From VRUE01 sp963702705 (GTDB lineage Bacteria; Actinomycetota; Thermoleophilia; Solirubrobacterales; 70-9), in contig CAVPDR010000001.1 of the NCBI GenBank assembly GCA_963702705.1, positions 62,001-126,000 of the forward strand: a DNA stretch of 64,000 bases, read 5' to 3'. Under the pieces are notes generated by a model, which worked only from the letters and a program-made list of their open reading frames with translations, was not told the DNA's origin and ran no database searches. The position numbers and the translations under genes are program-made. How positions within the stretch are numbered: the stretch's first letter is position 1; each line of letters opens with the position of its first letter. Positions 8,002 through 16,271 of the stretch are shown here, one piece after another.

Positions 8002-9565
8002 ATGCCCCGGGAATATGACGCCGTCGTCGTCGGCTCCGGCTTCGGCGGCGGCATCGCCGCCTGCCGGCTGGCGCAGGCGGGCAAGCGGGTCTGCGTGCTC
8101 GAGCGGGGGCGGCGCTTCGGCCGCGAAGACTTCGCTGCCGACCCGCGCGAAGCCCCGTCGATGCTCTGGCACGAGAAGCTCAACCCGAAGGGGCTCTTCG
8201 ACCTGCGGATGATGCGCGACGTCTCGGTGATAACCGCCGCCGGTGTCGGCGGCGGCTCGCTCGTCTACGCCAACGTGCAGCTGCGGGCCGAGGCCGACGT
8301 CTTCCACGAGAACTGGCCCGCGGCGCTCTCGCGCGCCGAGCTCGATCCCTGGTACGACTTAACGGAGGAGGCGCTGCAGCCCCGGTCCACCCCCGCCGAC
8401 CCGGCCCTGCCCAAGGTCCACGCCTTCGCTGCCGCCGCCAACCGGGTGGGCCGTGAAGCCAGGCCGCTGCCGATCGCGGTCCACTTCGGCGAGCCGCGCA
8501 ACCACCCCTTCAGCGGGGTCCCGCAGGAGGGCTGCAAGAACCTCGGCCGCTGTGACCTCGGCTGCCCGGTCCACGCCAAGAACACCGTCGACATCACCTA
8601 CGTCGCCAAAGCCGAAGACGAGGGCGCCGAGGTCCGCCCGCTGCACCTCGCCACCGCAATCGACCCTCCGCCGAGCCCCGGCGCGAACTGGACCGTCGCC
8701 TTTCGAAACCTCGGCGAGGGCGACGACGGCACGGTCGAAGCGCCGGTGGTGGTGCTCGCCGCGGGCACGCTCGGCTCCTCGCGCTTCTTGCTGGAAAACG
8801 AAGGTCGTCTGGGCGGCCTCTCGCCGGCCCTCGGCTCGCGCTTCTCCGGCAACGGCGACGCGCTCGGCATCGCCTTCGGCCCGATCGCCCCCGACGTCCG
8901 CTACGCCCGCAACGAGTACGGCCCGGTGATGACGAGCAAAATCGACTTCCCCCGAGCGGCGGCTGATGGTCGCCGACGGCGGCCTGCCGGCCAACTTCGA
9001 CATCCTGCTCGAGATCGCGGCCGAGGCGAAGGTGATCCGCGGCTGGCGGCGGGCGCTTCTCCACGCGCGCAATGCCCTCATCCACCTCGGCTGGAGCGAC
9101 CAGGCCCTGACTCCCCGCGTCGCCCGGGTGCGCAAGCACTATCCCGACACCGACTCGCTGGTCTTTCTGATGATCGGCCGCGACGCGGCCGACGGCCAGA
9201 TGCGGCTGACGCCGCTGTTCAAACGCTTCGACATCCGCTGGAGCAAGGAGGGCAGCAAGCAGCTCTTCGACGATCTCGAAAAAACCGCCGACGAACTGGG
9301 TGAAATGAGCGGCGCCGAACCCTTCTACGCGCTCGAGGGCGGGGTGCTCAGCAAGTTCACCACGGTGCACCCGCTCGGCGGCTGCCCGATGGCCGACGAC
9401 CGGGCGCTCGGGGTCGTCGACGATCTCGGCCGGGTCCACGGCCACCCCGGCCTGCATGTGCTCGACGGCTCGATCGTGCCGACCGCGCTCGGGGTCAACC
9501 CGTCGAAGACGATCGCGGCGCTGGCCGAGCGCGGCAGCGCCAAACTGGTGGAGGAGCTGACGTGA
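8002..9565 (+). pseudogene. GMC oxidoreductase (cholesterol-oxidase-like), one-base frameshift
   Basis: The N-terminal half (frame 1) starts with the FAD-binding GSGFGGGIAACRLAQAGKR loop and carries the Cys-rich GCKNLGRCDLGCPVHAKNT segment. The reading breaks at a C-run at about 8950-8953, and the C-terminal half continues in frame 2 (ERRLMVADGGLPANFD onwards) to the stop at 9565. That half holds the catalytic-type FTTVHPLGGCPMADD and VNPSKTIAALAE motifs. Removing one base restores a 521-codon gene. GGGAGGTGGATC is the ribosome site. The family oxidises alcohols or sterols and makes hydrogen peroxide. Damage is either real inactivation or a sequencing indel. Confidence 0.85.
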
Positions 9566-10983
9566 GCCCGACCTGGCACAACCACACCGGCAACCAGAAA
9601 TGCTCGCCGGAAAGGATCGTCGAGCCCAAATCCCTGGCCGACCTGATCGACCTGGTCAAAGCCGCGGAGGCGGCGAAAACCACCGTGCGTGCGGTCGGCG
9701 CCGGCCACGCCTGGTCCGACGCGGCGCTGACCGAGGGCTGGCTGATCGAACCCACCCACCTCAGCGGCGTCACGCTGCCGGTGGAGGAGACGCTCGCCCC
9801 GGCGCCGCCCGGCAAGACGTTCGTCCGCGTGCTCGGCGGCACCCACCTCCACAAACTGAACGCCCACCTCGACGAGATGGGCCTCGCGCTGTCGAACATG
9901 GGTGGCTACGACGCGCAGACGATCGCCGGGGTGATCTCCACCTCGACCCACGGCTCGGGCCTCGCCTACGGGCCCTTTCCCGACATGGTGCGCTCGCTCG
10001 ACCTGGTCCTCAGCGGCGGCAAAGCGATTCGGCTCGAGCCCGCCAACGGCCCGACCGCTCACGGCAGCCTCGGCAACGGGCCGCTCAAGCTGGTCAAAGA
10101 CGGCCAGAAGTTCCGGGCCGCCGTCTGCGGCATCGGCACGCTTGGCCTCGTGCACTCGGTCCTGATCGAGGTCCGCGACAAGTTCTGGCTCAACGAGGTG
10201 AGGACGCTGAGCACCTGGGAGGCCGTGCGCGAGACGCTCAACGAGGACTGCGTGCTCGGCAGCGAGGACCACTACGAGCTCTTCGTCAATCCCTACCCCG
10301 GGCCGGGCGGCCAGCACCGCGTGCTGGTGACGAGACGCAGCGAGTGCCCCGAGCCCAAAGACCTGCCCCGCGACAAGCTCGAACGCCACCCGCTCACCGA
10401 ACTGGAGTCCTCACTGCCGATCACAGGCACCTTCGTGCGGTTCCTGGCGCAGCACCTGCCGGCGCTGATGGTGAAGCGCTTCGACTCGGTGCTGGCCGGG
10501 ATGTGCGACGACGGCTACGCCAACGTCTCCTACAAGGTCTTCAACATCGGCGAGGCCAATCACCTGCCGGCCTACTCGATGGAGCTCTGCGTCGCGGTCG
10601 ACGGCACCCACATCGAGGCCGTCGACCGCATCCTCGAGATCGCCGGGCGGCGGGCAGAAGAGGGCATCTACCACAGCTCTCCCTTCTCGCTGCGCTTCGT
10701 CGCCGCCTCCGAGGCCTACGCCTCGATGGCCTACGGCCAGAAGACGATGATCGTCGAGCTGATCATGGTCGTCGACAGCCGCGGCGGCTACGCCCTGCTG
10801 GAGGGCTACGAGTCACGGCTCGAAGACCTCGGTGCGCGCCCCCACTGGGGGCAGTACAACACCCTCACCGCCGAACGCATCGAACGCCTCTACCCCGAGT
10901 GGGGCCTCTGGTTCGAGGTAGAGAAAGAGTTCAACGCATCCGGCGTCTTCGACTCGCCCTTCACCGAACGGATCGGAATCTAG
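9562..10983 (+). CDS. FAD-binding oxidoreductase, aldono-lactone-oxidase type
   Basis: The product is 473 aa. VRAVGAGHAWSDAALTEG (residues about 43-60) is the FAD pyrophosphate loop of the PCMH/VAO fold, and GVISTSTHGSGLAYGPFPD (about 123-141) is the second FAD contact typical of L-gulono/D-arabinono-lactone oxidases. The C-terminal HWGQYNTLT segment fits the ALO domain. The GTG start overlaps the GMC stop by 4 bp, so the genes are co-translated. Members oxidise sugar lactones or polyols and produce peroxide, which the haem peroxidase could use. Its TAG stop shares a CTAG with the ancestral stop of the opposing DHFR-like gene. Confidence 0.88.
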   Translation: MSPTWHNHTGNQKCSPERIVEPKSLADLIDLVKAAEAAKTTVRAVGAGHAWSDAALTEGWLIEPTHLSGVTLPVEETLAPAPPGKTFVRVLGGTHLHKLNAHLDEMGLALSNMGGYDAQTIAGVISTSTHGSGLAYGPFPDMVRSLDLVLSGGKAIRLEPANGPTAHGSLGNGPLKLVKDGQKFRAAVCGIGTLGLVHSVLIEVRDKFWLNEVRTLSTWEAVRETLNEDCVLGSEDHYELFVNPYPGPGGQHRVLVTRRSECPEPKDLPRDKLERHPLTELESSLPITGTFVRFLAQHLPALMVKRFDSVLAGMCDDGYANVSYKVFNIGEANHLPAYSMELCVAVDGTHIEAVDRILEIAGRRAEEGIYHSSPFSLRFVAASEAYASMAYGQKTMIVELIMVVDSRGGYALLEGYESRLEDLGARPHWGQYNTLTAERIERLYPEWGLWFEVEKEFNASGVFDSPFTERIGI

Positions 10984-11485
10984 GACGCGGCCGGCTCGTA
11001 GGTGAGCAGGGCGACCCCGGCACCCAGGGTCTTCGAGTCGACCAGGTTGAGTGGCACTCGTCGACCAGGTCGTGCTCGAGCAGCCCTTGAACCAACTGGG
11101 CGCTGCCGGCGACCAGGATCGTGCCGTCGATCTCGCGGTGCAGCCTCGCCACCTCGTCGGCGAGGTCGCCGCGCAGGATCGTCGAGTTGTTCCAGCTCGC
11201 CTCCTGCAGGGTCGAGGAGACGACGTACTTCGGCATCGAGTTCATCTTCTCGGCGAAGCCGGCGGCGTCTTCCATCTGCGGCCAGGCGGCGGCGAAGCCC
11301 TCGTAGGTGACCCGACCCAGCAGCTGCGCCTCGGCCTCGACCAGCTCGTCGAACTTGAACTTGTCGCCCTCCTCGCCACGATCGATCTCGAAGGTCCAGC
11401 CGGCGTGGCGGTAGTCCTCGCCCCCACCCGGCGCCTCGATGACGCCATCGAGGGATATGAACTCGGTTACGACGATCTTGCCCAT
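10961..11485 (-). pseudogene. DHFR/RibD C-terminal-domain protein with damaged 3' end
   Basis: The N-terminal part is a clear RibD_C/dihydrofolate-reductase-like protein: MGKIVVTEFISLDGVIEAPGG, then LLGRVTYEGFAAAWP, then GTILVAGSAQLVQGLLEHDLVDE. After that the frame gives nonsense-like CHSTWSTRRPWVPG. Another frame beginning near 11045 reads VPLNLVDSKTLGAGVALLTYEP, the normal family ending, up to a stop at 10980-10982. The usual ~25-residue LxLMVxPVVLGxGKRLF segment between these parts is missing. An internal deletion therefore removed it and shifted the frame. Family members reduce small molecules with NADPH. Confidence 0.75.
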
Positions 11486-11720
11486 GCTGATCTCCTTTGA
11501 CGGTTGGTTGGATCTCTACCCATACGACGAACGGGCACTCGCCAAATCGACAGATAGGGAGATTTCCCGGCGCCGCCGCCGCGGCGCGCAGGCGGAAGCG
11601 CTTCCGACGCCACTATGGCCGGCCCCGATCGTCGCGGCAAAGCTGGGCGAAATCGCGACTAGAGCCGTTGGTCGATCCAACCTCGACGGCGGACGACCAG
11701 GACCGGCTCGCTACGCCTCC
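11486..11720. other. Intergenic region without a convincing gene
   Basis: This is the 5' side of a 447 bp gap. It contains the ribosome-site region of the DHFR-like gene (AGGAGATCAGCATG reading the minus strand) and a GC-rich hairpin around 11568-11610. Open frames on the plus strand through here have no family signature and poor coding character. Confidence 0.4.
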
Positions 11721-11780
11721 CTAGGCGTGCTTGTAGACCTGCACGCTCGGGTGGACCGAGCCGACTTTCTTGATCGTCAT
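11721..11780 (-). CDS. Candidate 19-residue peptide gene with perfect Shine-Dalgarno
   Basis: Reading the minus strand, ATG at 11780-11778 opens a 19-codon frame, MTIKKVGSVHPSVQVYKHA, ending in TAG at 11723-11721. It is preceded by GGGAGGTGAG, a full complement to the 16S anti-Shine-Dalgarno, at 7 nt spacing. That is the best ribosome site in this stretch and nothing else uses it. A perfect 9-bp inverted repeat lies 60-100 bp upstream. The peptide is basic and polar, so it is not a membrane toxin. It may be a leader peptide, a regulator or a peptide precursor. No modifying enzyme is adjacent. Confidence 0.45.
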   Translation of the reverse strand: MTIKKVGSVHPSVQVYKHA

Positions 11781-11842
11781 CCCCTACTCACCTCCCTCCC
11801 CGCGTCGTCGCCCCGGCAATTCACCAGGACCGGGAACTCGAT

Positions 11843-11878
11843 GGTAGGGATTGCCCGAGTATCTGATTTATCCCTACC
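11843..11878. promoter_or_regulatory. Inverted repeat, probable operator
   Basis: GGTAGGGAT at 11843-11851 and ATCCCTACC at 11870-11878 are perfect complements separated by 18 bp of AT-richer sequence (GAGTATCTGATTT). The site lies between the winged-helix regulator at 11933 (+) and the candidate 19-residue peptide (-). It could control either, and may bind the adjacent regulator. Confidence 0.45.
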
Positions 11879-11932
11879 GAGGCTGGGAAGGCTGTGCGAA
11901 AACGCCTATGCTCCACCCCGCCTGAGTAGCCA

Positions 11933-12592
11933 ATGAACACTGATTGGAGGGACCACGTGGCAGGGACGACGACCAAGCCGGGGCAGAAGCGCAGCATCGA
12001 GGAGGCGGTGTCCTACGGGGTCGGGCATCGCATCCGAATCGAAGTCCTGGCCCTGCTCAACGAAGAGACGCGAAGTCCCAGCGAACTCGCCAAGCTGACC
12101 CACCAGCCGATCACGACGATCGGCCACCACATCAAGGAACTGGTCAACTCCGGCTGCATAGAACTGGCCCGGATCGAAAAGGTCCGCAACGTCGATCAGC
12201 ACTTCTACCGGGCGGTCGAGCTTCCCTTCGTCAGCGACGAGGAAGCCGAAAACCTGCCGTTCGAGGCTCGCCAGGAATACGCCGCGGTGATCCTGCAGGC
12301 ACTGATGGCCGAGGGCCTGGCCGCACTCTGGGCCGGCAAGCTGAGCTCCGACCCGGTCTGGATGAGCTGGCGCTGGTTCAACCTGGACCGGCAGGGGCAG
12401 ATGGCGGCCCAGGAAGAACAGGCGGCCTTCTGGGAGCGGATCAAGGAGATCGAGGCCGACTCGATCGGCCGCGCCGCTGAGAGCGGCGAGGAGACCATCT
12501 CGACGATCGTCGCGGCACTCGGATTCGAGCGCTTTCGGCCGGTCGATACGACCGCCCCGGCGATGCACCGCCTTGCCCCAGGGAAAAACTGA
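11933..12592 (+). CDS. Winged-helix (ArsR-like) transcriptional regulator
   Basis: The product is 219 aa. Residues about 28-85 form a winged helix: YGVGHRIRIEVLALLNEETRSPSELAKLTHQPITTIGHHIKELVNSGCIEL, the standard ArsR/HTH_20 pattern with the recognition helix at TTIGHHIKEL. The rest is helical with no metal-binding Cys cluster. WMSWRWFNLDRQGQMAAQEE and EETISTIVAALGFERF are probably the dimerisation/sensing part. A smaller winged-helix gene follows after 40 bp, suggesting a regulator pair. The ligand and targets are unknown; the inverted repeat at 11843-11878 is a candidate site. Confidence 0.85.
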   Translation: MNTDWRDHVAGTTTKPGQKRSIEEAVSYGVGHRIRIEVLALLNEETRSPSELAKLTHQPITTIGHHIKELVNSGCIELARIEKVRNVDQHFYRAVELPFVSDEEAENLPFEARQEYAAVILQALMAEGLAALWAGKLSSDPVWMSWRWFNLDRQGQMAAQEEQAAFWERIKEIEADSIGRAAESGEETISTIVAALGFERFRPVDTTAPAMHRLAPGKN

Positions 12593-12631
12593 GTATCGGC
12601 CAAATTTCTTTCTACAAATCGGTATGGACCG

Positions 12632-13027
12632 ATGCATTCCGATCTGAAACCGTTCAATACTCAAGATCCAATGCGTAAATCCATTCCGACAACAAAGCCC
12701 TACCCAGCGCCAAGCCGCGCCGGCGAGACCGGTCAGAACGGCGGCGAACCGCTGGACTGGGGCGCGCTGCTCTCCCGCTCGATCCACCCGACCAGGCTCT
12801 GGATCATCGAAGCGATTCGGGTCATCGATCGGCCGCTCTCGGCCTCTGAACTGGAGGACGTCTTCGAGGGCAGGCAGACCACCTCGGCGATCTCTTACCA
12901 CATGACCACGCTGGCCAAGATAGGCATCGTCAAGCAGGTTGAGATGCGGCAGGTGCGCGGCGCCTGGAAGCGACTCTACGTCTTCACCTCGGCGGTCAAG
13001 CCGCCGGCGCCGCAGCCGCCGGCCTAG
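12632..13027 (+). CDS. Small winged-helix regulator
   Basis: The product is 131 aa. After a disordered Pro-rich leader, residues about 45-110 give a winged helix: LLSRSIHPTRLWIIEAIRVIDRPLSASELEDVFEGRQTTSAISYHMTTLAKIGIVKQVE, similar in plan to the preceding regulator. The tail is Pro/Ala-rich. The short gap after 11933-12592 holds AATTTCTTTCTACAAATCGG and an imperfect CCGAT...ATTCCG repeat that could be its promoter. The start could also be the in-frame ATG 42 bp downstream. Confidence 0.75.
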   Translation: MHSDLKPFNTQDPMRKSIPTTKPYPAPSRAGETGQNGGEPLDWGALLSRSIHPTRLWIIEAIRVIDRPLSASELEDVFEGRQTTSAISYHMTTLAKIGIVKQVEMRQVRGAWKRLYVFTSAVKPPAPQPPA

Positions 13028-13253
13028 ACACAGCGGCGGCGTTCCCCCTCGGTTCGCAGCGCTGCACGGTGGCCACGGTATGCTTTTTTCGCTCGAGTGC
13101 CCTGGCGGCGCCGAGCATCAGCCAGGCGCGGCGGTCAGCAGGCCGCCGGGCAGGGCGCGACCCGATACGAAGCCAGGGCAAACGGCTCCGCAGCGGTAAG
13201 CGGGCGCAGAACCTTGCGTACCCCTCGTGCAAGAACCCCCTACAGGAGCCGTA

Positions 13254-13661
13254 TTGGATCGTCCTGACTTACCAGAGAGCCCTGCTCGCGGGGCAGTCGT
13301 ATCCCAACTCTCACGCGAGATCGTGCAACTGCACGCCCGCCTCTACGGGCGCGGTCCGACCAAGGCGCGCAGTTACCTGCACAGCGACTACGCGGTCTGC
13401 ATCCTCGAGGAGGTATTCACAACCGCGGAGCGAACCTTGATCGGCGCCGGCTCAGGGGACCACGTCAGCGAAACGCGCAAGAAGTTCCAGGACGCGGTCA
13501 AGGAGGAGTTCATCGAGGTGGTTGAGCGGATCACCGGTCGCACCGTGCGGGTCTTTCTCAGCCAGGTCGACGTCGACGCCAACCTCGCGCTCGAGTTCTT
13601 CGTCTTCGACGACGAAGGCGGAAAGAGAGCCCGCTCGGCCGGCGAGCCGGCGAGCCCCTAG
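13254..13661 (+). CDS. DUF2294 family protein, copy 1
   Basis: The TTG start at 13254 sits 5 nt after AGGAG; an upstream GTG (13227) lacks this. The core matches DUF2294: LSREIVQLHARLYGRGPTKARSYLHSDYAVCILEEVFTTAERTLIGAG, then FQDAVKEEFIEVVERITGRTVRVFLSQVDVDANLALEFFVF. The YGRGPxxAR motif and the ERITGRxVRxFLSQxDxDxxxAxExF ending are shared with the two neighbouring copies. The biochemical role of the domain is not established. The stop shares a CTAG with the stop of copy 2 on the other strand. Confidence 0.85.
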   Translation: MDRPDLPESPARGAVVSQLSREIVQLHARLYGRGPTKARSYLHSDYAVCILEEVFTTAERTLIGAGSGDHVSETRKKFQDAVKEEFIEVVERITGRTVRVFLSQVDVDANLALEFFVFDDEGGKRARSAGEPASP

Positions 13662-14023
13662 CCCTTCGCCTGCGCGCCGAGCAGGAAAACCTCGATCGCG
13701 ACGTCGGGGTCGACGTGGACGACGCTGAGGAAGGCCGAAACGGACCGGCCCGTGATCCGCTCGACGCTCGCCTTGTAGTCGTCCTTCAACGCTTCCTGGT
13801 GCAGGGCGCGGGTGCGCCGCACGTGCTCGGCCTGGCCGGCTTTGATCAGGGTGCGCTCGACCGCCGTGTAGATATCGCTGAGCACGCTGATCACCATCTC
13901 GTCGGTGAAGAAGCTCTTCGCGGCCCCTGGCCCCCGACCGAAGTGTTCGCGGTGCAGCGCCACCATGGCGTTCGAGAGCTCGACCAGCGCGTGGCCGCCT
14001 TTGGGGATCTCTTTTCCGACCAT
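13658..14023 (-). CDS. DUF2294 family protein, copy 2
   Basis: From ATG 14023 (MVGKEIPKGG) the product is 121 aa; the longer frame to 14182 has no family similarity. The core is LSNAMVALHREHFGRGPGAAKSFFTDEMVISVLSDIYTAVERTLIKAG ... SVERITGRSVSAFLSVVHVDPDVAIEVFLL, aligning along its length with copies 1 and 3. It lies tail-to-tail with copy 1 and head-to-head with copy 3. Confidence 0.85.
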   Translation of the reverse strand: MVGKEIPKGGHALVELSNAMVALHREHFGRGPGAAKSFFTDEMVISVLSDIYTAVERTLIKAGQAEHVRRTRALHQEALKDDYKASVERITGRSVSAFLSVVHVDPDVAIEVFLLGAQAKG

Positions 14024-14204
14024 CCGCTCTCCAGTTTCTGCACCAGCGCCGGTGCCAGGGGCGGGGCGGCCGACGGCGGAGGACCAGCCTACTAAGTCGA
14101 CCGCAATAGAGCCAATGGTGGTACCGTTTTGGAACGTTGGAGGGGCTCGCCGCAACTCTCCCCCTTCGGACGCCTGTGTCAAGAGGGGCGGAGAAGGAGC
14201 GCGC

Positions 14205-14573
14205 GTGGACGCGGGTCACCCCCATGGGGAGGCGCTGTCAGCCATATCGAATGGCCTGTCCCATCTCCACATGCGTTTCTTCGGTCGGGGGCCGGCGAAA
14301 GCGAGGACGACGATCGTCGACGATCTCGTCATCTGCGTCCTCTGGAACGGCTTCACGACGGTCGAGGAAACCCTGGTCGGGCGCGGCGAGGTCAAGGCGG
14401 TCGAAGCATTTCGGCGCACTTTCCAGTCGACGATGGCGCCCCAGTTCAGCGAGGTGATCGAAGAGGCAACCGGCAGGAAGGTCCGCGCCTACATGAGCCA
14501 GATCCACGTCGACCCCGACGTCGCGGTCGAGCTCTTCCTCCTTGGGGGGACGTCGCCCCCGAGGTCGGCGTAG
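14205..14573 (+). CDS. DUF2294 family protein, copy 3
   Basis: GTG at 14205 follows GAGAAGGAG with 5-6 nt spacing, which sets the start within a longer open frame. The 122-residue product has the same DUF2294 plan: LSHLHMRFFGRGPAKARTTIVDDLVICVLWNGFTTVEETLVGRG ... EEATGRKVRAYMSQIHVDPDVAVELFLL. It diverges from copies 1 and 2 at many positions, so these are not recent duplicates. The secreted NlpC/P60-like gene starts 5 bp after the stop. Confidence 0.84.
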   Translation: MDAGHPHGEALSAISNGLSHLHMRFFGRGPAKARTTIVDDLVICVLWNGFTTVEETLVGRGEVKAVEAFRRTFQSTMAPQFSEVIEEATGRKVRAYMSQIHVDPDVAVELFLLGGTSPPRSA

Positions 14574-14577
14574 CCTT

Positions 14578-15156
14578 TTGACGATCTCCAGCCGATCGCG
14601 ACACTCGCTTGCGCTCCCACTCGCGCTCCTCATGGCCGGCTTGGCATGCGTCTTCTGCGCCCACGCGATGGCGGCGCAAGCGACCGTGCCCTGGGGCAGG
14701 GGCTGTGTCCCCGTCGAACCGGGCGCAGCGCGGACCAGCGCCAATTGCGGGGCGGAGCTGGACGGGGGGCGGGCAATCGCCCCGGCGAAGGCGCCGGCGG
14801 CGGTCAAGGAAGCGATCGCGGCGGCGAACCGGATCGACGACCGCCCCTACGTTTGGGGCGGCGGCCATCTCAGCTGGGCCTCGCGCGGCTACGACTGCTC
14901 GGGTGCGGTCGGCTACGTCCTGCACGCGATCGGCCTGCTCGAGCAGACGGTGGTCTCGGGCCAACTGGAGAGCTGGGGCGAAGCCGGAACCGGTCGCTGG
15001 ATCACCGTCTACGCCAACACCGAGCACGTCTACATGGTGATCGCCGGGGTGCGCTTCGACACCCGCGACGACCCGCCCGGCGTCTCCGGCCCACGCTGGC
15101 ACATGGCGAGCGCCGAACCGCCCGGGTTCGTCGCCCGCCACCCCACCGGCCTCTGA
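14578..15156 (+). CDS. Secreted NlpC/P60-like (C40 peptidase fold) protein
   Basis: An N-terminal hydrophobic stretch ending in HAMAAQA looks like a signal peptide. PYVWGGGHLSWASRGYDCSGAVGYVLHAIGLL is the classic C40 region with the nucleophile Cys in YDCSG, and the later NTEHVYMVIAGVRFDT supplies the His. Such enzymes cut peptidoglycan stem peptides. The protein is short (about 192 aa) with no separate cell-wall-binding domain. The start is TTG 14578 or the ATG at 14631. The last base of the DUF2294 stop is 5 bp away. Confidence 0.82.
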   Translation: MTISSRSRHSLALPLALLMAGLACVFCAHAMAAQATVPWGRGCVPVEPGAARTSANCGAELDGGRAIAPAKAPAAVKEAIAAANRIDDRPYVWGGGHLSWASRGYDCSGAVGYVLHAIGLLEQTVVSGQLESWGEAGTGRWITVYANTEHVYMVIAGVRFDTRDDPPGVSGPRWHMASAEPPGFVARHPTGL

Positions 15157-15193
15157 GCGGCGGGGTGGCCTGGCGCTTACCCGGTACTCGGCC

Positions 15194-16228
15194 CTAGCGG
15201 TGCGAGCTCTGACCGACCTGGGTGGTCAGGGTCACCTGGGGCGCGCCGGAGCCGACCGTGGTCGCCTTCACCGCGAAGTGGAGCCTGCCTTTGCGCAGGT
15301 TCGAGACTTTGAGCACGGTGAAGGTCGTGCTGACCGCCCTCGTGACCTTCAGCTTCGCCGGCTTCCTGGGGCGGGAAGCGACCGCGATCAGCCCCCTGGG
15401 GCCGGTCAGGCGCAGGCCGGAGACCTTGAACTTGTCGAGCGGGCTGGCCCAGGTCAGGGTGATCTGGATCGATTTGGTCGAGGAGCCGATCGCAACGCTG
15501 TGCAGCTTGCTCTGGCCTTTGCCAAGTTTGTCGCTGAACAGCCGCGGCGGCGTCTGGCAGGTCAGCGCCGCGCCGACGCTGTTCATCACCGACTGCAGCT
15601 GGCTGGAGTCGGTGAGGGGGAAGTAGGCACCGCCGGTGTCCGCGGCGATCTTTTTCAGCCGCGCCTGGTCTTCCGGCAGGCTGATGCCGCCGAAGCCGAT
15701 CACGTAGGTGGGCACGCTGTGGGCGAGGTGGGCTTCGTTGTAGGTACCGATGTCGTGGCCGCCGTCGGTGAGAAAGATCCGCGCGTCGGCGCTTGGGTTG
15801 TCGGCATCGGACTGGGCGAAGGCCGCGTTGTAGTCGGTGGCGCCGTTGTCGGCGTGGATCTTCTGATCGAGCGCGGCTCGCATCGCGGTGGCGTTGGAGC
15901 CGACCGCCTCGGGCGGGAAGAGCGTGTCGGCGCCCGGAGTTTCGAAGAGCGCCGAGCCGAACTCGACCGCGCCGAGCTGGGTCGATTTGCCGAGCGTGTC
16001 GATCAGCAGGTTCATCGCCTGCACCCGCAGCCGGTTGTCATCGGTGATCGCCATCGAGCCCGAGTCGTCGATGATCGCCTCGATGTTGCTCGCAGCGGTG
16101 CAGCTCGCCGAGGATTGCGCGAGCGGAGTCGCCGCGCCGCCCGACGGCGCCAGCGGACCCGCGGCGAGCACGGCGGCGGTTGCGGTTCCCAAAAGCAGCT
16201 TTGCGACTCGTCTCATCGGGCTCTCCAT
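15194..16228 (-). CDS. Secreted von Willebrand factor A domain protein
   Basis: From ATG 16228 the product (344 aa) starts with a signal peptide (RRVAKLLLGTATAAVLAAG...GGAATPLA). The VWA domain follows: IEAIIDDSGSMAITD carries the MIDAS DxSxS metal site, with LTDGGHDIGTYNEAHL and VPTYVIGFGG completing the fold. The C-terminal ~110 residues are beta-rich (SIQITLTWASPLDKFKVSGLRLTGP) like a carbohydrate/pre-peptidase-type sandwich. It is probably exported and mediates metal-dependent adhesion. It stands alone between convergent and divergent neighbours. Confidence 0.86.
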   Translation of the reverse strand: MESPMRRVAKLLLGTATAAVLAAGPLAPSGGAATPLAQSSASCTAASNIEAIIDDSGSMAITDDNRLRVQAMNLLIDTLGKSTQLGAVEFGSALFETPGADTLFPPEAVGSNATAMRAALDQKIHADNGATDYNAAFAQSDADNPSADARIFLTDGGHDIGTYNEAHLAHSVPTYVIGFGGISLPEDQARLKKIAADTGGAYFPLTDSSQLQSVMNSVGAALTCQTPPRLFSDKLGKGQSKLHSVAIGSSTKSIQITLTWASPLDKFKVSGLRLTGPRGLIAVASRPRKPAKLKVTRAVSTTFTVLKVSNLRKGRLHFAVKATTVGSGAPQVTLTTQVGQSSHR

Positions 16229-16271
16229 AACGCTTGAGGATTTCTGTTCACTCGCTACGCTGATCCTGCGG

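Noticed and set aside
11439..11936. 165-codon plus-strand frame in the gap before the winged-helix gene
   Set aside because: Composition is not protein-like, it starts inside the DHFR-like gene, has no ribosome site, and overlaps the operator-like repeat.
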